Assembly: GCA_016928855.1 (NCBI GenBank)
Contig: JAFGKA010000020.1
Coordinates: 1 to 36,103 of the forward strand
Source of the DNA: Phycisphaerae bacterium
Lineage (GTDB): Bacteria > Planctomycetota > Phycisphaerae > UBA1845 > PWPN01
Length of the DNA: 36,103 nucleotides
Direction: 5' to 3'
The position numbers and the translations under genes are program-made. The notes below the pieces were generated by a model. The model had not been told where the DNA came from. It did not search any database and saw only the letters and a program-made list of their open reading frames with translations. This document shows positions 1 through 7,456 of the stretch, piece by piece. The first letter of the stretch is position 1, and every line of letters starts with the position of its first letter.

Positions 1-357
1 CAGGCCGGCATCGACATGTTCGACTGCGTGCTGCCGACGCGGAACGGGCGGAACGCCTACGCCTTCACGCCAACCGGGCCGCTGCGGCTCCGCAACGAGA
101 AGCACAGGCTCGACGAGCGGCCTCTGGAGACCGGCTGCGACTGCGCGGCCTGTACGGGCTTTTCCCGGGCGTACATCCGCCACCTGTTCCTGGCCGGCGA
201 GATGCTCGGGCCGATCCTGGTCTCGCTGCACAACCTGCGGTTCTACCAGCGGCTCATGCGGCGGATCCGGGACTTGATTCCCAGCGGCGACTGGGCGACC
301 ATGTCCGCGGAATTCCCCGTGACCCGGCCGGCCGCGGCCGAAGGAGACACCGAGTGA
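1..357 (+). CDS. tgt: Queuine tRNA-ribosyltransferase, C-terminal part (5' truncated by window)
   Basis: This is the 3' end of a tRNA-guanine transglycosylase, which exchanges guanine-34 for a queuine precursor in GUN-anticodon tRNAs. The frame is open from base 1, so the gene begins outside the window. Seen: the segment [14 protein letters not shown] typical of the catalytic region, then the zinc site as CDCAAC followed about 30 residues later by the ligand His in SLHN. The C-terminal helix ([10 protein letters not shown]) and the short acidic tail are normal for the family, so nothing is missing at this end. The stop overlaps the GTG of yajC by 4 nt, indicating translational coupling. The tgt-yajC order is common in bacteria. 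Identification is firm; only the N-terminal two thirds are unseen. Confidence 0.95.
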   Translation, partial: QAGIDMFDCVLPTRNGRNAYAFTPTGPLRLRNEKHRLDERPLETGCDCAACTGFSRAYIRHLFLAGEMLGPILVSLHNLRFYQRLMRRIRDLIPSGDWATMSAEFPVTRPAAAEGDTE

Positions 358-692
358 GTTTGATCGAATCCATGCTGATGCCAACCGTCCTCGCCGCCGG
401 CGCCGACCAAAGGGTCGTCTGGGGCGGTCTCATCCTGATGCTGGTCGTGTTCTATGCCGTCATGTTCTCCGGCAATCGCAAGGAAAAGAAGAAGCGCCGC
501 GAGATGCTGGAGAACGTCAAGAAGAACGATCGCGTGATGACGATCGGCGGCGTGATCGCTACCGTGGTCAACGTCAAGGACAACGAGATTGTCCTCAAGG
601 TCGACGAATCGACGAACGCCAAGGTCACCTTCGTCCGCGGCGCGATCCAGAAAGTGCTAGCCGACGACGAAACCCCCTCCATCGAACGATAG
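354..692 (+). CDS. yajC: Preprotein translocase subunit YajC
   Basis: A 112-residue YajC, the small inner-membrane partner of SecDF in the Sec translocon. Seen: one hydrophobic segment at about residues 22-40 ([18 protein letters not shown]), followed by a very basic stretch ([10 protein letters not shown]) and a soluble beta-rich domain with the family signature [13 protein letters not shown] and a V[12 protein letters not shown] segment. The start is taken as GTG at 354, which overlaps the tgt stop. secD and secF normally follow yajC; here about 1.1 kb without a recognisable gene follows, so the SecDF genes must lie elsewhere or be separated. The length is normal for the family. Confidence 0.95.
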   Translation: MSLIESMLMPTVLAAGADQRVVWGGLILMLVVFYAVMFSGNRKEKKKRREMLENVKKNDRVMTIGGVIATVVNVKDNEIVLKVDESTNAKVTFVRGAIQKVLADDETPSIER

Positions 693-725
693 CCGTTCGC
701 GGGCGGCATGGGCAGGCCCGCAGGA

Positions 726-747
726 GGGCAGGCGCAGCAGCCTGCCC
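726..747 (+). terminator. GC-rich hairpin downstream of yajC, possible terminator without U-run
   Basis: A perfect 8-bp stem GGGCAGGC / GCCTGCCC encloses a 6-nt loop, 33 nt after the yajC stop. It is followed by CGCATTTCGG rather than a run of T, so it is not a canonical intrinsic terminator. Position suggests transcript-end stabilisation or termination for tgt-yajC; this is inference. Confidence 0.4.
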
Positions 748-811
748 CGCATTTCGGTCTACTGATCTACTGCTTACCTGCTCAACTGTTCCCGCCCAAG
801 GGCGCCGGTGC

Positions 812-845
812 CACTGGTCCCGACGTACGTCGGGATCTGCCAGTG
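812..845. repeat. Long palindromic element (GTGCCACTG...CCAGTGCTCTTC type)
   Basis: Positions 818-835 are a perfect 18-bp palindrome centred on ACGTACGT. Outer arms CACTGG (812-817) and CCAGTG (840-845) extend it, with a 4-nt bulge (TCTG) on the right side. The flanks GGTGCCACTG on the left and CCAGTGCTCTTC on the right reappear in shorter, degenerate form at 11120-11150. This suggests a dispersed intergenic hairpin family rather than a site specific to this locus. A dyad this strong could form a hairpin in RNA or single-stranded DNA. Confidence 0.7.
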
Positions 846-1081
846 CTCTTCGCGTCGCGACTTCCTGCATGATTCGCGCCGCTTCCGGATAAGCCGGCTG
901 GACAAGTGCGACAAGGAAGACGAGACACGTTCGTGACTGACCGCTGAGGCAGCCGGTGATAGCGTGTCGGCACGCCTTGGCAGTGAGACAGGCTCCGGGC
1001 AAGACGGCGTTTCGTGTGCTCGACCGCGGCGCAGGCGTGACAGCACTGTGCAAGAATACGGCCGAAAGAACATGATTCGAA

Positions 1082-1110
1082 CCGGAAAACGAACTCGTCC
1101 CGTTTTCCGG
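1082..1110. repeat. Perfect 10-bp inverted repeat
   Basis: Arms CCGGAAAACG (1082-1091) and CGTTTTCCGG (1101-1110) are exact reverse complements around a 9-nt loop. No gene is adjacent and no T-run follows the right arm. It could be a hairpin in an unrecognised transcript, an operator, or a remnant of an element end. Confidence 0.6.
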
Positions 1111-1809
1111 GCCCTAGAACCTATTGATTTGGTGATGTACGATATGGTCCAAGCAAGTGCCGCGAGGGTGGTTCAAAACGTCGTTCCATGGCGAATACCC
1201 CTCTGCAGCACGCTCTTCGGGCGAGAGCGGTTGAGCCGGTCTGCCGTAGATCAGTAGAGCCCAATGCCGGGGGCGGTCGTTGCGCGTGGCTACCGGGCGG
1301 TGGATCGCGCCGGCGTGTGGCGTTTTTCGAGGTTGCGCAGCGTTCGGTGATGGGTCAGTTTGGCCGGCGGCGGGGCGATAAGATGGGGGTTGTCGGCGGT
1401 GGAATCCGGGGGGCGATGTTCCGCAGGGGGCCGTGGCCGTAATTCTCACGTTTCGTGTTGACACGTCGCGCAACGAATCGTACGTCGGACATTGGCGAAC
1501 TGTGTGTTGGTTGTTACGCGCTCATGCGCGAGAGGTATGACATTCTTTGATGCGTGTGTCCATGTCGTGACGTTCGAACGTCTGAAGCCGCTCCGAGACA
1601 CTGGCGGGGCGGCGGGTAACCCCGCTATTGAACAATTTTCGCGATCGTGTACGCGGCCATTTCCGCGCGCCCGGTCCGTTGTGGGAGCGGCCGGACCGCC
1701 TTGCGGCGCCGCGTGCATTGTGTGGCAGGGCGGCTTCGCGGGGATGGCACGAGGCTTTGTGAGTGGTACGGTTCGAGGCTGGACGATGGGGTGGATGAGG
1801 AGGCTGGTC

Positions 1810-3465
1810 ATGAAAAACGACAGAACAAGAATGACGATCCTGGCGCTGTGCGTTGGTGGATTCGTCGCGATCGTCGGGTGTGATGATTTCATGTTGGTCA
1901 TCGAGAACCCGCAGCCCGAGGAGGCGAGCTATACGCTCGCGGCCGACGCCGACGAGTGGGGCGCGGCGGTCGATCCGACAGCCCGGCGTGTCGTGGCCGA
2001 GCACAAGGCGCAGGGCGACAAGGGCAGAAATGACAAGAAGGGCGGGGATGACAAACACCACAAGCACGACAAGAAACGCGAAAACTCGGTCGAGATTTGT
2101 CATATTCCCCCCGGCAATCCCGATGCGCGTCATACGATCACCGTGGCGGCGGCGGCCGTAGCGGCCCATCTGGCGCACGGCGACGTTCTGGGCGCGTGCC
2201 CGGTGGAGGATACCGACACCGACACCGATGGTGACGGTGTAGCCGACGACGTCGACCTGTGCCCGGATACGCCGGCCGGTTCGGACGTCGATGCGAACGG
2301 CTGTGTCCTGGAGGGTTCGCTGTTGGTCGATGCCGGGGCCGATGTGACGGTTGCGGTCGGCGGCACCGCGGTTCTGGGCGGCTCGCCCACGGCCAGTGGC
2401 GGGACGGGCGGGTATGCGTATGCGTGGTCCCCGGTGACGGGGCTCAACGACGTAACGGCGGCAAATCCGGTGCTGACGGGCTTGGCCGAGGGTACGTTCA
2501 CGCTACTGCTCGCCGTGATCGACAGCGCCGGCACAACGGCGACCGACACGGTGACCGTCACGGTGCTGCCGGCGGCATGGACGCCGCATGCGGTAACAGT
2601 CGAGCAGACGCTGACGGTGGGGCGGTTCCCCTACGCGATGGCGATTTCGCCTGATGGCAGCCGCCTCTACGTCTCCAACTACACCGACGACACGGTTTCG
2701 GTCGTTCGCGTTGCCGATGCCCAGGTCGAGCTGGCTATCCCGGTTGGCGACGGGCCGCGCGGCGTCGCGGTCTCGCCGGATGGCCGATTCCTCTATGTGT
2801 GCCACGCTTACGAAGACACACTGGCGATCATTCAGACCTCGGATCATGCCGTCGTCGATACCGTATTCGTCGGCTTTGTGCCGGACCGCGTCGCTGTCTC
2901 GCCGGACAATCTGTTCGTGTACGTGACGCTCGCCGATGACCAGGTCGCCGTGATGCGTGCGTCGGATCACGTCTTGATCGCCACCGTGCCAGTCGGCAGT
3001 TGGCCGATGGGCGTCGCCACGTCGCCGGACGGGCGCTACGTCTTCGTGAGCAACTACTCGAGCAATATGGTTTCCGTGATCAGTACGTCCGACCACGCCG
3101 TGGTTCAGTCGATTCCCGTGGGCGCCGGGCCGTCCTCGGTTGTGACGTCACCGGACGCGGCCTATGTCTACGTGGCCAATGTGGCGGACAACACGGTTTC
3201 GGTAATTCGGACGGCGGACTTTGTCGTGGTCAAGACGATCGCCGTCGGCCGGATGGTCTGGGAACTTGCGGCGTCGCGCAATGGACTGTACGTCTACGGG
3301 ACGAATTACCTGGATGCGACCATCACGGTGATCCAGACGTCGGACTTCAGCGTGGTCGACATGGTGCCCGTTGGCGAATACCCGAAGGCCATCACCGTCT
3401 CCCCGGACAGCACCACGGTCTACGTGGCGAACGAACAGAGCATGTCCGTGCGCGTCGTGCGGTAG
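1810..3465 (+). CDS. Lipoprotein with CHIPPGNP, TSP3-like, PKD-like and seven-bladed YVTN propeller domains
   Basis: A secreted, lipid-anchored protein of 551 residues. The start at 1810 is chosen because GAGGAGG at 1797-1803 lies 6 nt before it and a lipoprotein signal follows (basic KNDRTR, hydrophobic core, lipobox IVGC with Cys24). Next come a Lys/His/Asp-rich linker, a short domain with CHIPPGNP and AHLAHGD motifs at about 95-130, an Asp-rich calcium-binding stretch of the thrombospondin type 3 kind (DTDTDTDGDG), a PKD/Ig-like domain at about 175-255, and seven tandem repeats of about 42 residues with (V/I)PVG..P..VA.SPDG..(L/V)YV.N, a YVTN-type beta-propeller. The seven repeats would close one propeller. 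Role is probably surface binding or adhesion; no enzyme motif is seen. It stands alone, with large gaps on both sides. Confidence 0.85.
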   Translation: MKNDRTRMTILALCVGGFVAIVGCDDFMLVIENPQPEEASYTLAADADEWGAAVDPTARRVVAEHKAQGDKGRNDKKGGDDKHHKHDKKRENSVEICHIPPGNPDARHTITVAAAAVAAHLAHGDVLGACPVEDTDTDTDGDGVADDVDLCPDTPAGSDVDANGCVLEGSLLVDAGADVTVAVGGTAVLGGSPTASGGTGGYAYAWSPVTGLNDVTAANPVLTGLAEGTFTLLLAVIDSAGTTATDTVTVTVLPAAWTPHAVTVEQTLTVGRFPYAMAISPDGSRLYVSNYTDDTVSVVRVADAQVELAIPVGDGPRGVAVSPDGRFLYVCHAYEDTLAIIQTSDHAVVDTVFVGFVPDRVAVSPDNLFVYVTLADDQVAVMRASDHVLIATVPVGSWPMGVATSPDGRYVFVSNYSSNMVSVISTSDHAVVQSIPVGAGPSSVVTSPDAAYVYVANVADNTVSVIRTADFVVVKTIAVGRMVWELAASRNGLYVYGTNYLDATITVIQTSDFSVVDMVPVGEYPKAITVSPDSTTVYVANEQSMSVRVVR

Positions 3466-4003
3466 ACTGCCGGCGTGTCGATGGCTGTGCTCAACATGTG
3501 GTCTCGTCGAGGCGGGGGAGGAGCCCCCGGACCGCCTCGACGGACCGCAGGGCGGCCATGACGGTCGTTTTTTGCCCCGCCGCTGGACCTTGCTCCGACC
3601 GGGAACGGATGCTCGGCCCGGAGGGTTGCGATCAGCCAGGCGGCCAGCGGCGGGCTCATTGTGCCCACGTCAAGCGGATCCACGAGCAATAACATCTGGT
3701 CACAGCGTTGGTTGCAGCGGTTGGCCTCGTGCGAATCGTCGATGAGTACTTGCTCGTCCATGGGCCGCTCACGGGCACACAAGGGCAGCCCCATCGCGGT
3801 AACCGGCTGTCAGGAAGAGAGTTAAGTCGCCCGACGTGCACGCTAGCCGCTGCATTCACGGCCGGACAAGACGCCAATGACCGAAGCGCGGAGGTCACGC
3901 CCCTTTCGCCAGCAGCATCCGACGAACACGGGCAACGCCTGCGGGCCTGCCCATCCCACGCTTCTATGCGGTCCGGGGTCTTTCGTGAGCTAAACCCGTG
4001 GGG
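3466..4003. other. Intergenic interval without a recognisable gene
   Basis: Apart from the hairpin at 3505-3542 I see nothing defined in this 0.54 kb until the rplM promoter. A minus-strand frame over 3480-3770 encodes a stretch reading MLLLVDPLDVG...PLAAWLIATL that looks mildly protein-like. It has no ribosome binding site and no family I recognise, and it runs into Arg/Pro-rich sequence, so it could be a decayed gene or chance. Confidence 0.5.
3505..3542 (+). terminator. Strong hairpin downstream of the propeller lipoprotein
   Basis: Arms CGTCGAGGCGG (3505-3515) and CCGCCTCGACG (3532-3542) pair over 11 bp, and the 16-nt loop can pair further (GGG with CCC). It lies 40 nt past the stop codon of the lipoprotein gene. 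No T-run follows, so it is a candidate transcript-end structure rather than a textbook intrinsic terminator. Confidence 0.45.
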
Positions 4004-4031
4004 TTGACATGAGTTGTGAATCCTATAGACT
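4004..4031 (+). promoter_or_regulatory. Putative sigma70-type promoter of rplM-rpsI
   Basis: A perfect -35 hexamer TTGACA (4004-4009) is followed after 16 bp by TAGACT (4026-4031), a 4/6 match to the -10 consensus. It lies about 65 nt upstream of the rplM ATG, leaving a leader in which an L13-type autoregulatory structure could sit. No other good hexamer pair is visible near it. Confidence 0.65.
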
Positions 4032-4094
4032 GCAGGGCTCCACGCTGGCGGCCGGTCCGCAGGTGGCGATGTTCCAGACTAGCAGGGAATTGGC

Positions 4095-4538
4095 ATGGCT
4101 CGCAATACAGGAAAATCGTATCTGGCCAAACCGGGCGAAATCGAGGGTCAGTGGCATCTGATCGATGCGACGGACAAGATTCTCGGCCGGATGGCAACAC
4201 GCATAGCGACGATCTTGATGGGCAAACACAAGCCCACCTACACGCCGCACACGCTGACCGGTGATTTCGTGGTCATCGTGAATGCCGAAAAGGTCAAGCT
4301 CACGGGTCGCAAGACGGAAATGAAGACCTATGAGCGGTACACGTACTATCCGGGCGGGCGCAAAGTGATCCCGTTCACGACGATGCACGCGAAGCATCCC
4401 GACGATGTGATCCGGGTGGCCGTGCGGCGAATGCTGCCGAAGAACCGACTTGGGCGGCAGATGCTCTCGCGGCTGAAGATCTACGCGGGTGCGGAACACA
4501 ATCATCAGGCGCAGCGGCCCGAGCCGCTGGCGATTTAG
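4095..4538 (+). CDS. rplM: 50S ribosomal protein L13 (uL13)
   Basis: 147-residue uL13, a 50S subunit protein that binds 23S rRNA early in assembly. Seen: WHLIDATDKILGR.A near the N-terminus, GKHKPTYTPH..TGDFVVIVNAEKV, the RYTYYPGG segment, VRRMLPKNRLGR and the C-terminal KIYAGAEHNHQAQRP, all hallmark blocks in the usual order. The start ATG at 4095 has AGGGAA about 7 nt upstream. It is followed 27 nt later by rpsI, the conserved rplM-rpsI pair. Length is normal, with a small extension before the first block. Confidence 0.98.
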   Translation: MARNTGKSYLAKPGEIEGQWHLIDATDKILGRMATRIATILMGKHKPTYTPHTLTGDFVVIVNAEKVKLTGRKTEMKTYERYTYYPGGRKVIPFTTMHAKHPDDVIRVAVRRMLPKNRLGRQMLSRLKIYAGAEHNHQAQRPEPLAI

Positions 4539-4565
4539 TCGGCTGGCCCCTAACGCATTGAATGG

Positions 4566-5051
4566 ATGACGAACGTGAGTGACGAATCGACACCCACCCC
4601 AGCGGAATCAGTGACGCCGGCGGCGCAGCCGGCTGGCCAGGCGCCCGCGGCGGCGAAGCCGGGCACGGGCTTCTCCTTTGGCACGGGGCGGCGGAAACGG
4701 GCGGTGGCCCGGGTCCGCGTGCGGCCGGGCGGCGGCGACTTTGTCGTCAACGGGCGCAAGCCTGACGTGCACTTCTGCGAAGAGAAGGATCGCAAGGCGA
4801 TCTTCAAGCCGCTGGAGGTGACGGATACCCTCGGCAAGATGGACGTTTCGGTGACCGTCAACGGTGGCGGGTTCACCGGCCAGGCTGGCGCGATCGTGCT
4901 TGGCCTTGCGCGGGCCCTGAAGCGGTTGGATACGGCCTACGAGCCGAGCCTGCGCAGCGCAAACCTGCTGACGCGGGACAGCCGTATGGTCGAGCGTAAA
5001 AAATACGGCCAGAGCGGCGCACGGCGTCGGTTCCAGTTCTCGAAACGTTAA
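4566..5051 (+). CDS. rpsI: 30S ribosomal protein S9 (uS9) with N-terminal extension
   Basis: 161-residue uS9, whose C-terminal tail reaches the P-site tRNA in the 30S subunit. Seen: GTGRRKRAVARVRV at about residues 39-52, the VTVNGGGFTGQAGAI..GLARAL block, RDSRMVERKKYGQSGARRRFQFSKR split over the C-terminus, ending in the invariant SKR. The first 35 residues are a low-complexity Ala/Pro/Thr/Glu-rich extension not found in the roughly 130-residue bacterial core, probably disordered. ATG 4566 is used; GTG 4575 is an alternative. Co-transcribed with rplM and closed by the terminator at 5081. Confidence 0.98.
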   Translation: MTNVSDESTPTPAESVTPAAQPAGQAPAAAKPGTGFSFGTGRRKRAVARVRVRPGGGDFVVNGRKPDVHFCEEKDRKAIFKPLEVTDTLGKMDVSVTVNGGGFTGQAGAIVLGLARALKRLDTAYEPSLRSANLLTRDSRMVERKKYGQSGARRRFQFSKR

Positions 5052-5080
5052 TGCGACATTTGAGCTGTTGACGTGGACCA

Positions 5081-5112
5081 GGGCTCCGGCGAGCATGTCG
5101 GGGCCCTTTTTT
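5081..5112 (+). terminator. Intrinsic terminator of rplM-rpsI
   Basis: A 10-bp stem (GGGCTCCGGC with GTCGGGGCCC, two G-U pairs in RNA) closes a 6-nt loop and is followed at once by six T residues (5107-5112). It lies 29 nt after the rpsI stop. This is the best canonical rho-independent terminator in the window. Confidence 0.9.
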
Positions 5113-5149
5113 CATTCCGCGCCGAAGGCGCGAATCGGGAAACACGATC

Positions 5150-6172
5150 ATGCCAGAGCATTTGCGAGTTGCGATTGTGGGGGCGACCGGCTACGCCGCA
5201 CTGGAGGCCGTGCGCCTGCTGGAGCAGCATCCGCACGCTGAGGTGGCGATGCTGTGCTCGCGGCGGGATCCCCAGCCGCTGTTCTCCGACATCTTTTCGG
5301 CGATGCGCGGCCGATGCGATCTGCATTGTGAGCCGATCGATGCGGCAGCAATTGCGAAGAAGGCCGAGGTGGCGATGCTGTGCCTGCCGGCGGGTATCGC
5401 GATGGAACTCGTGCCGGCGTTGCTGGCCGCGGGCGTCAAAGTCATTGACTATTCGGCGGACTATCGGCTGAAGTCACCCGCGGACTATCAGGAGTGGTAC
5501 GTCCGCGAGCACACGGACCTCGAGCATCTGGACGAGGCTGTTTACGGCCTGCCGGAGCGGTTCCGCTCGGAGATTCGCACGGCGCGGCTCGTGGCCAACC
5601 CGGGGTGTTATCCGACAGCGGCCGTGCTCGGGGCCGCGCCGTTCGTCGAAGCCGGCCTGGTCGATCCGCAGGACATCATCGTCAATGCGGCCAGCGGGAT
5701 CAGCGGCGCCGGCCGCGAGCCCAAGCAGGAGCACCATTTCCCGGAGCGAAACGAGAACTTCGAGGCCTACAAGGTCGGCGAGCACCGCCACATGGTCGAG
5801 ATCGAACGGATGCTCGATGGCTGCGCGCCGAAGGGCCGGACGAACGTGCTGTTCGTGCCGCACCTTGTCCCGATGGAGCGGGGCATCCTGACGACAACGT
5901 ACCTCAAGCCGCTTCAGCCGGTGTCGGTCGAACACGCCGCGCAGACGCTCGCGCAGGCCTATGCCGACGAGCCCTTCGTGCGGCTGCGGAGCGGCATGCC
6001 TTGCACGCGGGACGTGGCACGCACCAACCTGTGCGACCTCACGGTGCGCGTGGCGAAGGGGCGGCTGATCGTGGTTTCGGCGATCGATAACATGGTCAAG
6101 GGCGCCGCCGGCCAGGCGATCCAGAACATGAACCTGATGTGCGGACTCGATGAGACGGCCGGCCTGCTCTGA
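5150..6172 (+). CDS. argC: N-acetyl-gamma-glutamyl-phosphate reductase
   Basis: 340 residues; catalyses the NADPH-dependent reduction of N-acetylglutamyl phosphate to the semialdehyde, third step of arginine synthesis. Seen: N-terminal NAD(P)-binding motif VAIVGATGYAALE, the YSADYRL segment, the catalytic cysteine C153 in ANPGCYPTA, SGISGAGRE, and the late FVPHL.PM.RGI..T block. Length is typical. argJ follows after 9 nt, so the two are an operon. The Shine-Dalgarno is weak (GGGAAA about 10 nt before ATG). The terminator at 5081-5112 separates it from rpsI, so it needs its own promoter, for which I see no clear hexamers. Confidence 0.96.
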   Translation: MPEHLRVAIVGATGYAALEAVRLLEQHPHAEVAMLCSRRDPQPLFSDIFSAMRGRCDLHCEPIDAAAIAKKAEVAMLCLPAGIAMELVPALLAAGVKVIDYSADYRLKSPADYQEWYVREHTDLEHLDEAVYGLPERFRSEIRTARLVANPGCYPTAAVLGAAPFVEAGLVDPQDIIVNAASGISGAGREPKQEHHFPERNENFEAYKVGEHRHMVEIERMLDGCAPKGRTNVLFVPHLVPMERGILTTTYLKPLQPVSVEHAAQTLAQAYADEPFVRLRSGMPCTRDVARTNLCDLTVRVAKGRLIVVSAIDNMVKGAAGQAIQNMNLMCGLDETAGLL

Positions 6173-6181
6173 GGTGATTCT

Positions 6182-7387
6182 GTGGCAAACAACACCATTA
6201 CCGCCCCGAAAGGCTTTACCTGTGGCAGCGCGGTCGCTGGATTGAAGAAGACTGGCATCCGTGACATCGGCGTGCTGGTGGCGGATTGCCCCTGCACGGC
6301 GGCGGCGACGTTCACGACGAACCGGTTCTGCGGCGCCCCGATTGTTGTCGGCCGCGAGCATATCCGCGGCGGTCGCCTGCAGGCCGTGGTCGTCAATAGC
6401 GGCGTCTCGAACGTGGCGACTGGCGAGCGCGGCGTGCGCGACGCCCGCGAGATGTGCGAGCGTCTGGGCAACGCGATCGACGTGGATGCACGGCACGTGT
6501 TGCCGTCGAGTACGGGCGTCATCGGCCGTTTTCTTCCAATGGACAAAATTCGCAACGGCATCGACGCGGCGCTGGCGGCTCGTTCCGCCAGTGCGAGGGC
6601 AGGGGCGGCCTTCGCCCGCGCGATCATGACGACGGACACACGCATGAAGCAGGCATGCGTGCGGTTTTCGATGGGTCGCGGCCGGGTTACGCTGGCCGGC
6701 TGCGCCAAGGGCAGCGGCATGATCGCGCCGAACATGGCGACGATGCTCGCGTTCCTGACGACTGATGCGGAGGTTTCCGCACCGGTGTTGCGGCGCGTAC
6801 TGCGCGAGGCGGTCGAGCAGACGTTCAACCGCGTCAGCGTGGATGAATGCCAATCGACGAGTGATACCGTGGCGATTCTGGCCAGCGGCCTGGCCGGTGG
6901 GTCAGCGGCGTATACGATTGGCTCGCGGGCGGCCAAGTCGTTCGCGGCGGCCCTGCGTGACGTGAGCGATTCGCTTGCGCGGCAGATCGCCGCCGACGGC
7001 GAAGGTGCGACGCGCGTCATCGAGGTGTTCACGCGGCGGGCCCGCTCGGCGAAGGACGCGCATCGGGTCGCACGGGCGGTGGCCGCCAGCCCCTTGGTCA
7101 AGACGGCTGTAAACGGGGGTGATCCGAATTGGGGACGGATCGTGCAGGCTCTTGGCACGACCGACGCGGCGTTCGATCCACAGCGGGTACAAGTCAAAAT
7201 CGGCCCGCACATCGTGTTCCGACGTGGCCGCCCGGTAGACGGGATTCTGGCGCCGCTGCAGCGATACATGAAGGGCAAGGAAGTCATGATTGCCATCGAT
7301 CTCGCCGCGGGTGACCGCGAGGACCGCGTGCTCACGTGCGATTTCTCGCGCGAATACGTGGCGATCAACGCAGACTACACGACGTGA
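6182..7387 (+). CDS. argJ: Bifunctional glutamate N-acetyltransferase / ornithine acetyltransferase
   Basis: 401-residue ArgJ; recycles the acetyl group from N-acetylornithine to glutamate and can also make N-acetylglutamate from acetyl-CoA. Members self-cleave to alpha and beta chains at an Ala-Thr bond; here KGSGMIAPNMATMLAF places the nucleophile at T187. Other seen blocks: VVVNSG.SNVATGERG, PSSTGVIGRFLPM, NRVSVDECQSTSDT, GGDPNWGRI. Starts with GTG at 6182, 9 nt after argC. A conserved ArgJ implies the cyclic arginine pathway in this organism. No frameshift or missing motif seen. Confidence 0.96.
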   Translation: MANNTITAPKGFTCGSAVAGLKKTGIRDIGVLVADCPCTAAATFTTNRFCGAPIVVGREHIRGGRLQAVVVNSGVSNVATGERGVRDAREMCERLGNAIDVDARHVLPSSTGVIGRFLPMDKIRNGIDAALAARSASARAGAAFARAIMTTDTRMKQACVRFSMGRGRVTLAGCAKGSGMIAPNMATMLAFLTTDAEVSAPVLRRVLREAVEQTFNRVSVDECQSTSDTVAILASGLAGGSAAYTIGSRAAKSFAAALRDVSDSLARQIAADGEGATRVIEVFTRRARSAKDAHRVARAVAASPLVKTAVNGGDPNWGRIVQALGTTDAAFDPQRVQVKIGPHIVFRRGRPVDGILAPLQRYMKGKEVMIAIDLAAGDREDRVLTCDFSREYVAINADYTT

Positions 7388-7456
7388 GAAGAAGGCAGCG
7401 AGTCAGCCAGTTGGCGGGGCAGCAACAGGGCGAGTTCGCATCGACGGTACAGAATC

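Larger units (their letters stand above)
693..1809. other. Gene-free interval with inverted repeats
   Basis: I see no convincing gene in this 1.1 kb. Open frames exist on both strands but they are Arg/Pro/Ala-rich, match nothing I recognise and lack ribosome binding sites, as expected of GC-rich non-coding DNA. The interval holds three clear inverted repeats (726-747, 812-845, 1082-1110), annotated separately. A frame continuous with the following lipoprotein is open back to 1492, but its signal peptide and Shine-Dalgarno place that gene's start at 1810, so 1492-1809 is probably leader sequence. Confidence 0.6.

Noticed and set aside
1492-1809. Upstream extension of the propeller lipoprotein
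   Set aside because: The frame is open but the Shine-Dalgarno at 1797-1803 and the lipoprotein signal place the start at 1810.
3420-3794. Minus-strand frame of 124 codons between the lipoprotein and rplM
   Set aside because: Part of it looks protein-like, but there is no ribosome binding site or recognised domain and it overlaps the end of the lipoprotein gene.
5474-7368. Two long minus-strand open frames (459 and 469 codons) over argC-argJ
   Set aside because: They lie antisense to two unmistakable enzymes, are rich in Arg/His/Ala and match no family; they are shadows of GC-rich coding DNA.
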